From: Roseiarcus sp963770035
Lineage (GTDB): Bacteria > Pseudomonadota > Alphaproteobacteria > Rhizobiales > Beijerinckiaceae
Length of the DNA stretch: 64,000 nt
Reading direction: 5' to 3'
Assembly (NCBI GenBank): GCA_963770035.1
Contig: CAVYON010000026.1
Span: forward strand, 124,001-188,000
Every line of letters begins with the position of its first letter. Position 1 is the first letter of the stretch. Positions 25,035 to 34,615 of the stretch are shown here, in pieces. The position numbers and the translations under genes were made by a program. The notes under the pieces are model-generated. The model was given only the letters and a program-made list of their open reading frames with translations. It was not told where the DNA came from and made no database searches.

Positions 25035-28000
25035 TCAGAGACCCGATCGCGCGCCTTCGTCGGACGACGAAGCTGACGGCTTTGCTCCCTCCGGCTGGGC
25101 TTTGTCGGGCGCGCCCGCGTCGGAGGCGCCGAGGTCGTTAGCGGCGGGGTCGGGCTTGCCGACCTTCATCTTCGACAGGAGCTCGGCCGCGGCCGCCCGC
25201 GCGTCGGGGTCCATCTTCTCGGCGACTTCGTCGCGCTTTTTCGCCGCTTCGGCGTCGCCCTGGGCGGCGGCGAGCGAAAACCATAACCACGACTGCCGCA
25301 AGTCCTGGTCGACGCCCAGACCGCGGGCATAAAGGACTCCGAGGTTGTACTGGCTGTCCCTGACGCCCAGTTCCGCGGCCCGCCGGAACCACTTCGCCGC
25401 TTCGCCGTAGTCCGCTTTCGCGCCGACCGCTTCGGCGTCGATCACGCCTAGATTGTGGGCGGCCCGGGCGTTGCCGGCTTCAGCTGAGGCCTGATACCAG
25501 CGCTTCGCCGCGACCGGGTCCCGCTCGACGCCAATCCCCTTCTGGTAAAGCGCCCCAAGTCTGAATTCCGCCGGCGCGTAGCCTGCGGACGCCGCTCGGG
25601 CGAACCAGAAAGCCGCCTTCGCCTGATCCTGGGGCAGCGCGCGCCCCTCGAACAGCTGTTGGGCAAGGTCATATTGCGCAGCCGGCGAGCCGGAGAGGAC
25701 CGCCTCGCGCAAGGCGGGAGCGACGCCGGCCGGAATCGCGGCCGAGAGGTCGGGCGGAGTTCGGCCTGGCTTCGCCTTCGAGCTTCAAGCGCGACGGGGT
25801 GATCGAGCCGATTGGAGCCGTGTCGACGGACGCCTGTGCGGTTCTGCTCGCCGCAGCGCCGGGAACCGCGAACTCGGGGCGGGCCTTCTGCGCTCGCGAC
25901 CTTCACGGCCGGGCTGGCTAGATCCGAATTTTGCGTGAAGGGCGCATGCACGGCGATCACGCGCACGGCCGCGGTGACGGCAAGAACGAGGGCGGCCGCG
26001 AGCAACAGGGAGCGCTTGTGGCGGGCGGAGAACTGCCTCAAACTCCTGAGGCGCCTGCCGAAGGCCGGCCAGGCGCCGGAGGATTCCGCCTCCTTGCTCT
26101 CGGCGAGGGCGGATTGAGCGGCGCGGCGGGCCGCCGCGATGTGCGCGGAGACAGCGGGATTGGTCCGGGGGCTGGTCGCGTTGGCAAGATCCGCCGCAGA
26201 CTGCAGATGGCTTGGCGCCCCTGCGCCGGGCTCGAGCAGGAACTCGTGTTCCGGCTCGCTGGTTGAGGCAGGCGTCCCCTCGCCCAGGTTCAAAGCGCGC
26301 TGCAGCACAACAGCGCGGGGCGCAATGTCGTCGAGTTCGGAAAGCGGAGAAGGATCGATGGGTCGCGCGCCGGGCCCGCGATCGCCTTCGGCGTCAGGTC
26401 GCCGGGGACTCGGCGGTCGTTTCGCATGATCGCCGGGAAAGCTTTCGATTAGCCGGTCAACAACGTCCTGCATGGTTAGCAGGAGCCTCTCGGTCCGGCG
26501 CTCGGCGGCCGCCCGCTCCATGCGGAATGCGTTGATCTGTTCGGCGACCGCGAAGCTGCCTTCCGCCCGCTCGCCGGCTCGCTCAGCTTCCTGCAGTTTC
26601 TCCAGCAGGTCGCGAGTCGTGCGCTCGAGCGCGCCCGCCTCTCCGAGACGACCAGCCACGGCGTCGAGCCGCCCGTTGAGCCCGGTGAATTGATCGTCCA
26701 GGGCTTCCAGGGTCGCGTGATCGGCAAGGTGGCTTTCGAGGCGCCGTGCGACGCCTTCGACAAGTCGATCTGCGGCTTCCGGATCGAGGATCGGGGCCGG
26801 GGAGGCCTCGACGCGGTCGCGAATCGCCTTCAACTCCTGCTCGATGGACCGGAGCGGACCTGTCTCCTGCTCCCCATCGAGCGCTGGGACGCGATCGAGC
26901 CGTTTGGCGATCTCCGACAGGATCGGCCCGATCTCCGGGCGTGCGCGATCCCCGATCTGGGCCGCCTTGAGTCGGTCGTTCAGGTCGCGGATCAGCGCGG
27001 CGAGCGGCTCGAAGCCGGCGGCTTCGAGTTTGGCGCCGAAGGCGTTGAGCGAGGCCTCAACTCGCTCGGCCGCGGCTTGGGCTCGCAGAAGGCCCGCCTC
27101 AATGCCTTGCGCGGCGGGATCGGATCTATCGAGGTCGGGCGGTCGCGACGGCAGTCGCGCCGCGTCGCGGTCCAGCCGCGTGGAGATTTCCGCGAGACGC
27201 TGGTCGATCGAAGCCAAAACCGGGGATGCGGTCGCATCTCCGGGCGGCGGGCGCAGCGCCGCAAGCGAGGCGCTCGCAGCCAAACGTTCGATCTGTTCGA
27301 CAAGCCTGGCGATCTGGCCTTCGAGCCGCTCGATCGGGATGCTGCGCCTAGCGGCGGTCAGGAGAAGGTCGTGCACCTCCTCCATCTGCTGGCGAACCGC
27401 TTCGATGACCTCGGGGCGAACCATCCCGTCCGCCAGCTCGTCTATACGGGCGACGAGGGCGTCAACTCGCCGCTCGACGTCGGCCGCAGCGAGCTTGGGG
27501 TCATGCAGGCTGAGCGCGTCGCGCAATTCGTCCGCGACCCTGTCGAGCGACGCGAGCAGAAGGCCATCACGTTCCTCGAGGTTGAGCGCGGAAACGCGCT
27601 GCGCCAGGGAGCCAAGCAACTCTTCGAGCGCAACGACCATCTCGCGCCGCGCCAATCCTGGCAGGCTGCGCCGCACCGCGGTCACCTGATCCTGCAACGA
27701 TGAGAGGTCCCGGTCGCTCGCTCGCGTCGCCGACCATTCGCGCCGTAGCGCCTCCATCTTTCCTGAGAGCGCACGAAGGTCGAGACGCAGCGCGTCCGTC
27801 GGCGGATCGGAGTCCCCGATCGGGGCGGCCGGCGCCAGGCCTTCGCCTGTCCGTACGGTGGCGCGGGACGCATCCGCCGGCGTCCCGTTCGAACCAAGGT
27901 CGAGGTTCGTCCAAGATGCACGGAACCCGTCCGAGTTGCCGGCCTGCGCCCGCGCATCATCCCGGTGCGGCTCCAGGCCGTCGAGCGCCTTGCGGGCGTC

Positions 28001-28652
28001 GAGCGCTCGCCGGCGAGATGCGATCTCGGAGACGGCGGACTTGAGATCGAAGGCGCCCGGAGCGACGAACGGTTCGCGCAGCGGACGCGATTCCTGCCCT
28101 GGCTCGCGCGGTTGGATCGTTTGGGGCGCAGCGTCTTTGACATCAGACCCGACTGAGCCGAATTCGACCCCTTCGGGCGTTGGGTTCTGTGTCGTCCGAG
28201 CGGCGACTGTCGGCTTGGCGGCGGCCAGCGAATCGGCCGGCATGGGCGAGGCGGTGACAGCCTCGCTTCGCCCGAGCAACGCTTCGATGGACTCGAGGGC
28301 CTTCGCGGCAATGTCTTGGCTGCGTGGGATGCGGCGCTCGACCGTTTCGGCGTTGGCGCGCAATCGCTCCTGAAGGTCCCTCGCAGAGGCCCCCTCGATG
28401 CGGGACGGCGGCGGCCCATGCCGGATGCGACTCTAAAACGTCGACGAAACCGGGATCACGGGCGCTATCGCGGGCGCTCCCGAGAAGCGGTTCATCGCGG
28501 GCTCCCGGGTCCTCGGTCTCCGTGGCGTGTTCGGCGATCGCGCGATCGAGCCATTGCTCGACCGTCACACCGGCGCGGCCCGCGGCGCGCTCAGCAAGGC
28601 GCTGCGCGCCCGGGCTGACGCTTGCTCTGTCCCACGCCGTGCTCTTGCTCAT
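25035..28652 (-). CDS. podJ: PodJ-like polar localisation protein with Sel1 repeats (several frameshifts)
   Basis: Start ATG 28652: 'SVSPGAQRLAERAAGRAGVT' followed by 'VEQWLDRAI' is the N-terminal signature of Hyphomicrobiales PodJ-type proteins. A long cytoplasmic coiled-coil region follows (about 90-700), then a membrane helix 'HKRSLLLAAALVLAVTAAVR' and periplasmic Sel1/TPR repeats ('AQYDLAQQLFEGRALPQD', 'AEFRLGALYQKGIGVERD', 'AHNLGVIDAEAVG', 'SQYNLGVLYARGLGVDQD'). No C-terminal peptidoglycan-binding domain is present. The frame shifts near 28405, near 25882 and near 25765; between them the sequence remains family-like. Repaired length is about 1,200 residues. PodJ organises the pole in Caulobacter and Agrobacterium. 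The three shifts may be assembly errors, although a decaying gene is not excluded. Confidence 0.72.
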
Positions 28653-28793
28653 CCCTCGACCGCCGCGGGCGTTTTACGATGCGGCGCGCGCCGAGCGCAG
28701 CGCCTCGGCCAGGATCATTCGGTCGTCACGGTGAAGAAACGGTTAAGGGATCGTTTGACTCAACGTTTGCGCAACGGCCGAAGCCCGACTTTA

Positions 28794-28810
28794 AGTTGCA
28801 TGATGCAACT
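28794..28810. promoter_or_regulatory. Palindromic operator in the podJ/merR divergent gap
   Basis: AGTTGCATGATGCAACT is a perfect palindrome with 8-bp arms and one central base. Another half-site AGTTGCAATT starts at 28814. It lies about 100 bp before the MerR gene and about 140 bp before podJ, so it could control either. Confidence 0.55.
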
Positions 28811-28912
28811 GATAGTTGCAATTGGTTCTCGCTTGGGCATAGTGGAGTCGATTCGCGCAGAGAGGTGATTCGGCGGGGCGCGAACACAGCGGCGCCGATC
28901 AAAGGAGAGGTC

Positions 28913-29368
28913 ATGAACAGGTTGTCATCCCTAAGTTATCCGGCCAACGCATCTGCGGTTGCTCAAGACAACAAAGTCAATCCCGATCCCGAAGCCGACA
29001 AGGACGAAATGACGATCAGCCAGATGTCCCGGTTGTACGGCGTGAGCCTGCGGACGCTGCGCTTCTATGAGGATCGCGGTCTGATCAAACCGCGCCGCGA
29101 AGGTAACTCCCGCTACTATCGCACGTCCGACCGGACCCGGATGGATATGATCGTGAAGGGCAAGAAGCTCGGCTTCACGCTCACTGAGATCAGCGATTTG
29201 ATCGGCGGCAAGGGCGCCAGCGAGACCCCCGACCTCGAGGAGCGCCTGCAGCCGCAGCAGATCGCGAACCAGATCAGCCACCTCGAGCGGCAGCGGGAGG
29301 AGATCGACAGCGCGATCGCCCGTCTTCGCGCCACCCACAATCGCGTCGCGCACGACACCGCCGCGTGA
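28913..29368 (+). CDS. MerR family transcriptional regulator
   Basis: The product has 151 residues. An unusual 32-residue N-terminal extension precedes the MerR winged helix 'MTISQMSRLYGVSLRTLRFY' (33-52) with 'EDRGLIKPRREGNSRYYR', and a C-terminal dimerisation coil 'QIANQISHLERQREEIDSAI'. No cysteine is present in the effector region, so metal sensing of the classical type is unlikely. The ATG at 28913 has AAAGGAGAGG at ideal spacing; the longer open frame from 28622 is rejected. This subfamily is conserved in Hyphomicrobiales; the effector is unknown. Confidence 0.85.
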   Translation: MNRLSSLSYPANASAVAQDNKVNPDPEADKDEMTISQMSRLYGVSLRTLRFYEDRGLIKPRREGNSRYYRTSDRTRMDMIVKGKKLGFTLTEISDLIGGKGASETPDLEERLQPQQIANQISHLERQREEIDSAIARLRATHNRVAHDTAA

Positions 29369-29403
29369 CGCCGCCGCGGCGCGCGCGTTGCAAGTGGGGC
29401 GTT

Positions 29404-30033
29404 CTACGCCCGCACGCGCGCGGCCTCGACAATGCGCTCCGCCGCCGCGACCGCCGCCTCGATGCTCAGAGGGGTCGTGTCGAGCCGGACGGCGTCCTCC
29501 GCCACACGCAGCGGCGCCGCAGACCGTCCAGAATCGCGGGCGTCGCGCTTGAGAATGTCAGCCAAAATCGCCGCGTAGTCGGCGCGTTCGCCGCGCTGGG
29601 CTAGTTCGAGCGCCCGGCGCTGAGCGCGCGTCGAGGCGCTCGCGGTTACGAAAATTTTGACGTCGGCCTCCGGGCATACGACTGTGCCGATATCGCGTCC
29701 GTCGAGCACCGCCCCGCCGGGCCTAGCGGCGAAGGCTTGTTGCGCCTCGATGAGCGCCTCGCGCACCCCGGGCATGGCGGCGACGACGGAGGCCGCCTCG
29801 GCCATGTCGCGGGTGCGAAGCGCCTGTTCGTCGAAATCGGTAAGACCGAGCCCTCGGGCCGCCGCGACTGCGGCGCGCTCGTCGTAGAGGTCGCGATCCG
29901 CGCTGATCAGAGCCGACGCCGTGGCGCGATAGAGGAGCCCGGTGTCCAAATGCGGCAGGCCGTAACGCGCGGCCAAGCGTCGGGCAATCGTGCCCTTGCC
30001 TGACGCCGCCGGGCCGTCAATGGCGATGATCAT
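29404..30033 (-). CDS. cmk: Cytidylate kinase
   Basis: It phosphorylates CMP and dCMP to the diphosphates. The product has 209 residues with P-loop 'GPAASGKGT' at 7-15, 'LDTGLLYRA' near 29-37, 'VLDGRDIGTVVCPEADVKIF' near 109-128 and the lid 'RDARDSGRSAAPL'. In alphaproteobacteria cmk is normally followed by rpsA and preceded by aroA; neither is here, so the gene appears relocated. It is convergent with merR. Confidence 0.92.
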   Translation of the reverse strand: MIIAIDGPAASGKGTIARRLAARYGLPHLDTGLLYRATASALISADRDLYDERAAVAAARGLGLTDFDEQALRTRDMAEAASVVAAMPGVREALIEAQQAFAARPGGAVLDGRDIGTVVCPEADVKIFVTASASTRAQRRALELAQRGERADYAAILADILKRDARDSGRSAAPLRVAEDAVRLDTTPLSIEAAVAAAERIVEAARVRA

Positions 30034-30249
30034 CCCGCGCGCTCAATCCTCGTGGGCTGCCTGTCCGGAAACGGCTCTTAAGACCCTGGCGCCCCGCTGT
30101 CGAGCGGCCGGCGCGGCCAGCGCGACGAAGCGAAAGCAGCGCCGGACTTCAGGTCTGCGGCACCGACGGCTTGGCGGGAGCCTGACCCAAAGCTAAGGTG
30201 ACGATTGGGCGACGGCGTCCGAAGTCCCGGCTGCCTCGGGAGGACGTTC

Positions 30250-31464
30250 ATGAATCTGACAGGACAGCAGATCCGCACGATCGTCGCGGCCTACCTCGGG
30301 TGGACCCTCGACGCGTTCGATTTCTTTGTGCTGACCTTTGTCATCAAGGACATCGCCAAGGAGTTCGGGGTCGAAGTGTCGGCTGTCGCCTACGCGCTTT
30401 TTCTCACCCTGGCCATGCGCTTCGTCGGCGCCTTCATCTTCGGCCGTATTGGCGACCATTGGGGCCGAAAGCCCGCGCTGATGCTGGACATTTTGTGCTA
30501 TTCAGTCATCGGCGCCGCGGCGGCTTTCTCGCCCAACCTGACCGTGTTCCTGATCCTGCGGGCCCTGTTCGGCGTGGCCATGGGCGGCGAATGGGGCCTG
30601 GGCAGTTCGCTGGCGATGGAGTCGATCCCGCCGCAGTCGCGCGGCATCGTGTCGGGCGTCCTGCAATGCGGCTATCCGAGCGGCTTCCTACTGGCCGCGG
30701 TCGCCTACGGGCTGCTCTATGGCCACACCTTCGGCGGCCTCGACTTCGGCTGGCGGGCGATGTTCCTGCTCAGCATCCTGCCGGCCCTCGTCGTGCTGTT
30801 CATCCGCTCGGCGGTGCCCGAGTCGCCAGCCTTCGAGGCCTCCCAATCGCGCGAGAAGCCCAACCTCTGGGCGACGGTCGTGCAGAACCGCGGCCTCGTT
30901 CTCTACATGGTCGTGCTGATGATGGCCTTCAACCTGTTCAGCCACGGCACGCAGGACCTTTATCCGACCTTCCTGCAGAAGCAGCACAGGTTCGATCCGG
31001 CGACCGTGAGCTGGATCGCCATCGTCGCCAACATCGGCGCGATCGTCGGCGGCCTGAGTTTCGGCCACATCTCCGAGCGCATCGGCCGGGTCAACGCGAT
31101 CACCATCGCCGCCCTGATCGCCCTGCCGGCACTGCCGCTTTGGGCCTATTCGACCACACCCGCGATGCTCGCCGTCGGCGCCTTCATCATGCAGATCGCC
31201 GTGCAGGGCGCCTGGGGCGTCGTCCCGGCCCATCTTAACGAGCTTTCGCCCGGCGCCGCGCGCGCCACCATCCCCGCCTTCGTCTATCAGGCCGGCAACT
31301 TCCTCGCCTCCTACAACGGTCCGTTCCAGGCCAGGATCGCCGAGGCCAACGGCGGGGACTACGCCTTTGCGCTGGCGCTGTTGGCCGGGACGGTCGCGAT
31401 CGCCATCGCCATCATCATTCGCTTCAGCCCGGAGCGGCGTGGCGAGCTTCTGACTGCGCATTGA
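30250..31464 (+). CDS. MFS transporter, SHS-type carboxylate/sugar-acid permease
   Basis: The product has 404 residues with 12 predicted membrane helices. 'GWTLDAFDFFVLTFVIKDIA' near 18-37 carries the helix-1 D-x-F-D motif of the sialate/lactate:H+ symporter (SHS) group. 'GRIGDHWGRKPALM' near 75-88 is the MFS A-motif, and 'GVAMGGEWGLGSSLAMESIP' near 108-127 is typical of the same group. ATG 30250 follows GGGAGGA. The substrate is probably a small monocarboxylate, but sequence alone does not decide it. Confidence 0.8.
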   Translation: MNLTGQQIRTIVAAYLGWTLDAFDFFVLTFVIKDIAKEFGVEVSAVAYALFLTLAMRFVGAFIFGRIGDHWGRKPALMLDILCYSVIGAAAAFSPNLTVFLILRALFGVAMGGEWGLGSSLAMESIPPQSRGIVSGVLQCGYPSGFLLAAVAYGLLYGHTFGGLDFGWRAMFLLSILPALVVLFIRSAVPESPAFEASQSREKPNLWATVVQNRGLVLYMVVLMMAFNLFSHGTQDLYPTFLQKQHRFDPATVSWIAIVANIGAIVGGLSFGHISERIGRVNAITIAALIALPALPLWAYSTTPAMLAVGAFIMQIAVQGAWGVVPAHLNELSPGAARATIPAFVYQAGNFLASYNGPFQARIAEANGGDYAFALALLAGTVAIAIAIIIRFSPERRGELLTAH

Positions 31465-31625
31465 GCGGCGGTCTGCTGTCTTCAGCGGATCGGCACTGAC
31501 TCGAGAGCGCACGGCCAGCGTTCCGCAAGAGCCGCGCACGAAGCCGGTCTAAAAAGGCAAATGTCGCTGTTTTGCCTCAGCCTGCATAGGCGCCGTCGCC
31601 ACGTTCGCGTCACGCAATAGTCTAT

Positions 31626-31640
31626 GTTGCAGTGCACAAC
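31626..31640. promoter_or_regulatory. TGCA-rich dyad upstream of a small gene
   Basis: GTTGCAGTGCACAAC has GTTG/CAAC ends and two internal TGC/GCA elements. It lies 84 bp before the 62-residue gene. Such TGCA-rich dyads resemble sites described for PHB regulators (PhaR), but this is only a resemblance. Confidence 0.3.
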
Positions 31641-31723
31641 GCCGGATCGCGCTCGGACGATCTTCGAGCCGCTCTCGCCGTCAGGATTTGGTGTGTCCAC
31701 GCCGGCTAACAGAGGGGACTTCA

Positions 31724-31912
31724 ATGACGACTAGCTCAGGCAGGGTCTTTGCCGTGATCATTGAGCGAAATGGACAAGAACTCGCACGGGATGTCCTCCC
31801 TATTGACGGCGCCGCGGACGCTCGTCGCAAACTCATGCAGCTTGTGAGGCGGCATGAAATTGATCCGTTCGATGAGCCGATCAATTGCCGAGTTGAGGAA
31901 ATTTCCGAGTAG
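31724..31912 (+). CDS. Small hypothetical protein
   Basis: The product has 62 residues, starting at ATG 31724 with AGAGGGGA upstream. 'FAVIIERNGQELARDVLPID' and 'ARRKLMQLVRRHEIDPFDEP' suggest a compact beta-beta-alpha fold. No family is recognised. It is monocistronic. Confidence 0.55.
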   Translation: MTTSSGRVFAVIIERNGQELARDVLPIDGAADARRKLMQLVRRHEIDPFDEPINCRVEEISE

Positions 31913-32051
31913 GCCGCGTCGCGACGGCGCCCCGTCGTCCACATCGCGCCATCAGAGGGGTAGGTCTGGCGGTCGTCTCGGTCGTTTCCGCGATGGCGGC
32001 GACTCTCCGAGCGGCGGGCCCGGACCGTCGCGCCCGCCGGGATCACTGGGT

Positions 32052-33217
32052 TCAAGCCCGCGCTTCAGGAAGGATGCCCAACAGCTCGCCGATCCGCTGG
32101 GTCGCCTTGAGGCCGCCGCCGGTCAGCACGAGCACCGTCGTTTCCTCGGGGCTCACGACTCCGGTGTCCAGAAGTTTGCTGAGCGCGGCGGCCGCGCTCG
32201 CCGAGGTCGGCTCGACGTAGAGGCCCGTCCGGGCGAGGTCGTGGTGCGCAGACTCGATCTCGCTTTCCGACACGGCCACCGTTTTCCCGCCTGACCGGCG
32301 CACCGCCGCGAGCGCCTCGCGCGTGCGCACCGGCTTCGCGATCGAGATTCCCTCCGCAATGGTAGGTTTGGGCTCGATAGCCACAAGTTCGTCGCCGCCG
32401 GTCAGGAAAGTCGCGTGCAGAGGCGCGCAATTCTCGGGTTGGACGGCAAAGAGCCGCGGCAGGCGGCTGATCTCGCCCCGGCGCAGCAGTTCGCAGAAAC
32501 CGATGTCGCAGCCCAGAACATTGCTGCCCGCCCCCGTCGGAATGACGACGTTGTCAGGCGCCCTGAACCCGAGGTCTTCCCAAAGCTCGTAGGCAAGGGT
32601 CTTTGTGCCCTGGAGGAAGAAGGCCTGCCAGTTGTGGCTGGCGTAGAACATGTCTTTGGCCTGCCGGCCGGCGGCGTCGGCCGTGTCCTGTCGCGTACCC
32701 GGAATCAGCTCGATCTCGGCCCCATAAGCGCGCATCTGCACAATCTTGCCGGATTGGGTCGAGGCGGGAGCCAGAATCTTCGCCCGCATGCCCCCGGCCG
32801 CCGCGTAAGCCGCAATCGCGGCGCCGCCATTCCCGGAACTGTCCTCGAGGACCCGGTCGATCCCTTGTTGCCTGAGCGTCGAGATCATCACGGTCGCGCC
32901 GCGGTCCTTGAAACTGCCGGTCGGCGCGAACCATTCCAGCTTGAAATGAGCGCGGCCGCTCCGCCAGCCGCGCTCAATGAGCGGCGTGAGACCTTCGCCC
33001 ATTGTGACAGGGTCGTCGATCGACACGGGAAAGGATGCGGCGTAGCGCCAGAGTGAGCGTCGCGTCGTATCGATGTCGTCACGACCAATTCCTGCCAGCG
33101 GGGTAATCATCAGGGGGCGCCGGAGTTGGCGCGCCAACGCGGCTTGCCGAGCGGATAAGTCCGGCCGGTCCGCGGATCGAGGTAGGCGGGCTGATCTGGA
33201 ACGGATTCCAATCGCAT
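32052..33217 (-). CDS. PLP-dependent threonine synthase-like enzyme (frameshift)
   Basis: This fold-type II PLP enzyme carries the PLP-lysine in 'APTGSFKDRGA', 'EDSSGNGGAAIAAYAAAGG' (phosphate/Asn loop), 'VVIPTGAGSNVLGC' and 'VLVLTGGGLKATQRI'. The correct N-terminus starts at ATG 33217 in another frame ('MRLESVPDQPAYLDPRTGRT' then 'YPLGKPRWRANSGAP'); the G-run at 33113-33117 appears one base short, which creates a false stop. Repaired length is about 388 residues. It resembles threonine synthase, but it lacks the long N-terminal domain of ThrC and could be a cystathionine-like or dehydratase homologue. It lies downstream of tetR on the same strand. Confidence 0.75.
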
Positions 33218-33295
33218 CAACGTCCTTCCCAATCGGCGACGCGCCCGGTGAGCAGTTCGCGCGCGGCGTGCAGCCCCCGGATGGCGAAGCCCGAG

Positions 33296-33981
33296 CTATT
33301 CTTGCCAACGGGTTGGCGCCGGCGATTGTTCGATCTGAGTCGGCGCCATTTGTCCGCTTCCGGAGGGCGGCCTTGGATCGTGCGCCGCCACGTAGGCGAG
33401 AGCCATCTCAAACGCCGCTTCCAGGGGCGAATTGGACTTTTCGCCTTTCGAAAGCAGCAGACCCCCTTGCACGGCGGCCAGGACAGCAAGCGCGATGCCG
33501 GCGGGGTCGGCGTGGCGCGACAACTCGCCGCGGTCCCTCATCTTGACGAGCCCCGCCTCGACCTGCCTTCGCCACATCTCGAGCCCGTCCCCCACGGCAT
33601 TTCGCGCGCCTTTGGCGCTACGCGGCAACTGATAGACAAGCGCACCCAAAGGGCAGCCGTCCTGACTGTTCAGCGCGAGGACCGAATCCCGCCAGCGCCG
33701 CAAAGCGTCGAGCGAATTCGAGCGAGTTCGAGCAACTGCCCATGTGTATCGAGCACCCGCCGCGTCTGCAGCGCAGCCGCCTCGTGCAACAGCGCGTCCT
33801 TGTCGGCGAAGTAATGGTAGAGCTGGGACTTGCTGGCGCCGCTCGTCTCCATGACGTCGTCGAGGCTCGTCACGCCGGCGCCCTTCGCCCAAACGAGGTC
33901 AGCAGCCGCCGAAACGATTCGTTCGCGCATCGCCGCTCCGCGGGCGGTGAACCTGCGAGCCTTTGCGGTTCCTGACGTCAT
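33296..33981 (-). CDS. TetR family transcriptional regulator (frameshift)
   Basis: N-terminal helix-turn-helix: 'ERIVSAAADLVWAKGAGVTS' then 'LDDVMETSGASKSQLYHYF'. The ligand-binding half is read in another frame from 'NSLDALRRWRDSVLALNSQD' to the stop at 33296. The break lies near 33720 in an AATTCG/CTCGA stretch; one added base restores continuity. Repaired length is about 228 residues. The gene is divergent from the redoxin gene, and two matching palindromes in the 84-bp gap are its probable operators. Confidence 0.82.
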
Positions 33982-34001
33982 GACAGTTTCGATACCATAA
34001 T

Positions 34002-34017
34002 TGGACTTGACAGTCCA
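34002..34017. promoter_or_regulatory. Putative TetR operator 1
   Basis: TGGACTTGACAGTCCA has 6-bp perfect arms TGGACT/AGTCCA. It contains a TTGACA that could be the -35 box of the redoxin gene, so repressor binding would block polymerase. A second copy lies 33 bp away. Confidence 0.65.
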
Positions 34018-34034
34018 CTTTTTCTCCTCCTAAC

Positions 34035-34050
34035 TGGACCGGACAGTCCA
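34035..34050. promoter_or_regulatory. Putative TetR operator 2
   Basis: TGGACCGGACAGTCCA has 5-bp arms TGGAC/GTCCA and differs from operator 1 at two central-left bases. The centre-to-centre distance of 33 bp is close to three helical turns, placing both on the same DNA face. Confidence 0.65.
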
Positions 34051-34065
34051 TATTTGGAGATCCAC

Positions 34066-34545
34066 ATGCCGCGTCTTGATAACGGCGACCCTTTTCCTCG
34101 CCTCTCCATCGCCAAGGTCGGCGGCGGGACGCTCACCCTGCCCGAGGACCTCAATGGCTCGTTCGGGGTGGTCCTGATCTACCGCGGCGCCTGGTGTCCT
34201 TACTGCAATGCGCAGCTCGCCTCGTTCGAGCGGCAGAGCGCCAAGCTCGCTGCCGGCGGCGTCAAGGCGGCGGCGTTTTCCGTGGATGACGAGGCGACGA
34301 CCGCGGCGCTTGTCGAAAAGCACGGGATCCATTACCCCGTCGGCTTCGACGCGGACGCCGACGCGGTCGCCGCCGCGACCGGCGCCTATGTGAACGCCGG
34401 CCCGCGATACCTGCAGTCGACCGGCTTTGTCCTCGCGCCCGACGGCGCGATCATCACTGCGGTCTACTCGTCCGGCGCGATCGGCCGTCTCGTCCCTGAA
34501 GACGTTGCTGGCCTCGTCGCCTACATCAAGTCGAAGTCGCGTTAA
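34066..34545 (+). CDS. Redoxin/peroxiredoxin-like protein
   Basis: This 159-residue AhpC/TSA-fold protein has 'YRGAWCPYCNAQLASFE' (C44-x-x-C47). The CXXC in a peroxiredoxin-like frame suggests a thiol peroxidase or disulfide reductase acting on organic hydroperoxides in the cytoplasm; there is no signal peptide. The ATG at 34066 follows GGAGA. It is controlled by the divergent TetR through the twin operators and is followed by a glutathione transferase. Confidence 0.8.
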   Translation: MPRLDNGDPFPRLSIAKVGGGTLTLPEDLNGSFGVVLIYRGAWCPYCNAQLASFERQSAKLAAGGVKAAAFSVDDEATTAALVEKHGIHYPVGFDADADAVAAATGAYVNAGPRYLQSTGFVLAPDGAIITAVYSSGAIGRLVPEDVAGLVAYIKSKSR

Positions 34546-34615
34546 GGGGCTTTGGCCTTGACCGCGGCGGCCAAGGCTGTCCGATACTCGGGAAGCGACA
34601 ACAAGGAATTCGGGA

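Noticed and set aside
25448..28363. A single 971-residue open frame
   Set aside because: Its last ~150 residues are a shadow frame full of Arg/Pro; the real C-terminus (Sel1 repeats) is in another frame, and the real N-terminus starts at 28652.
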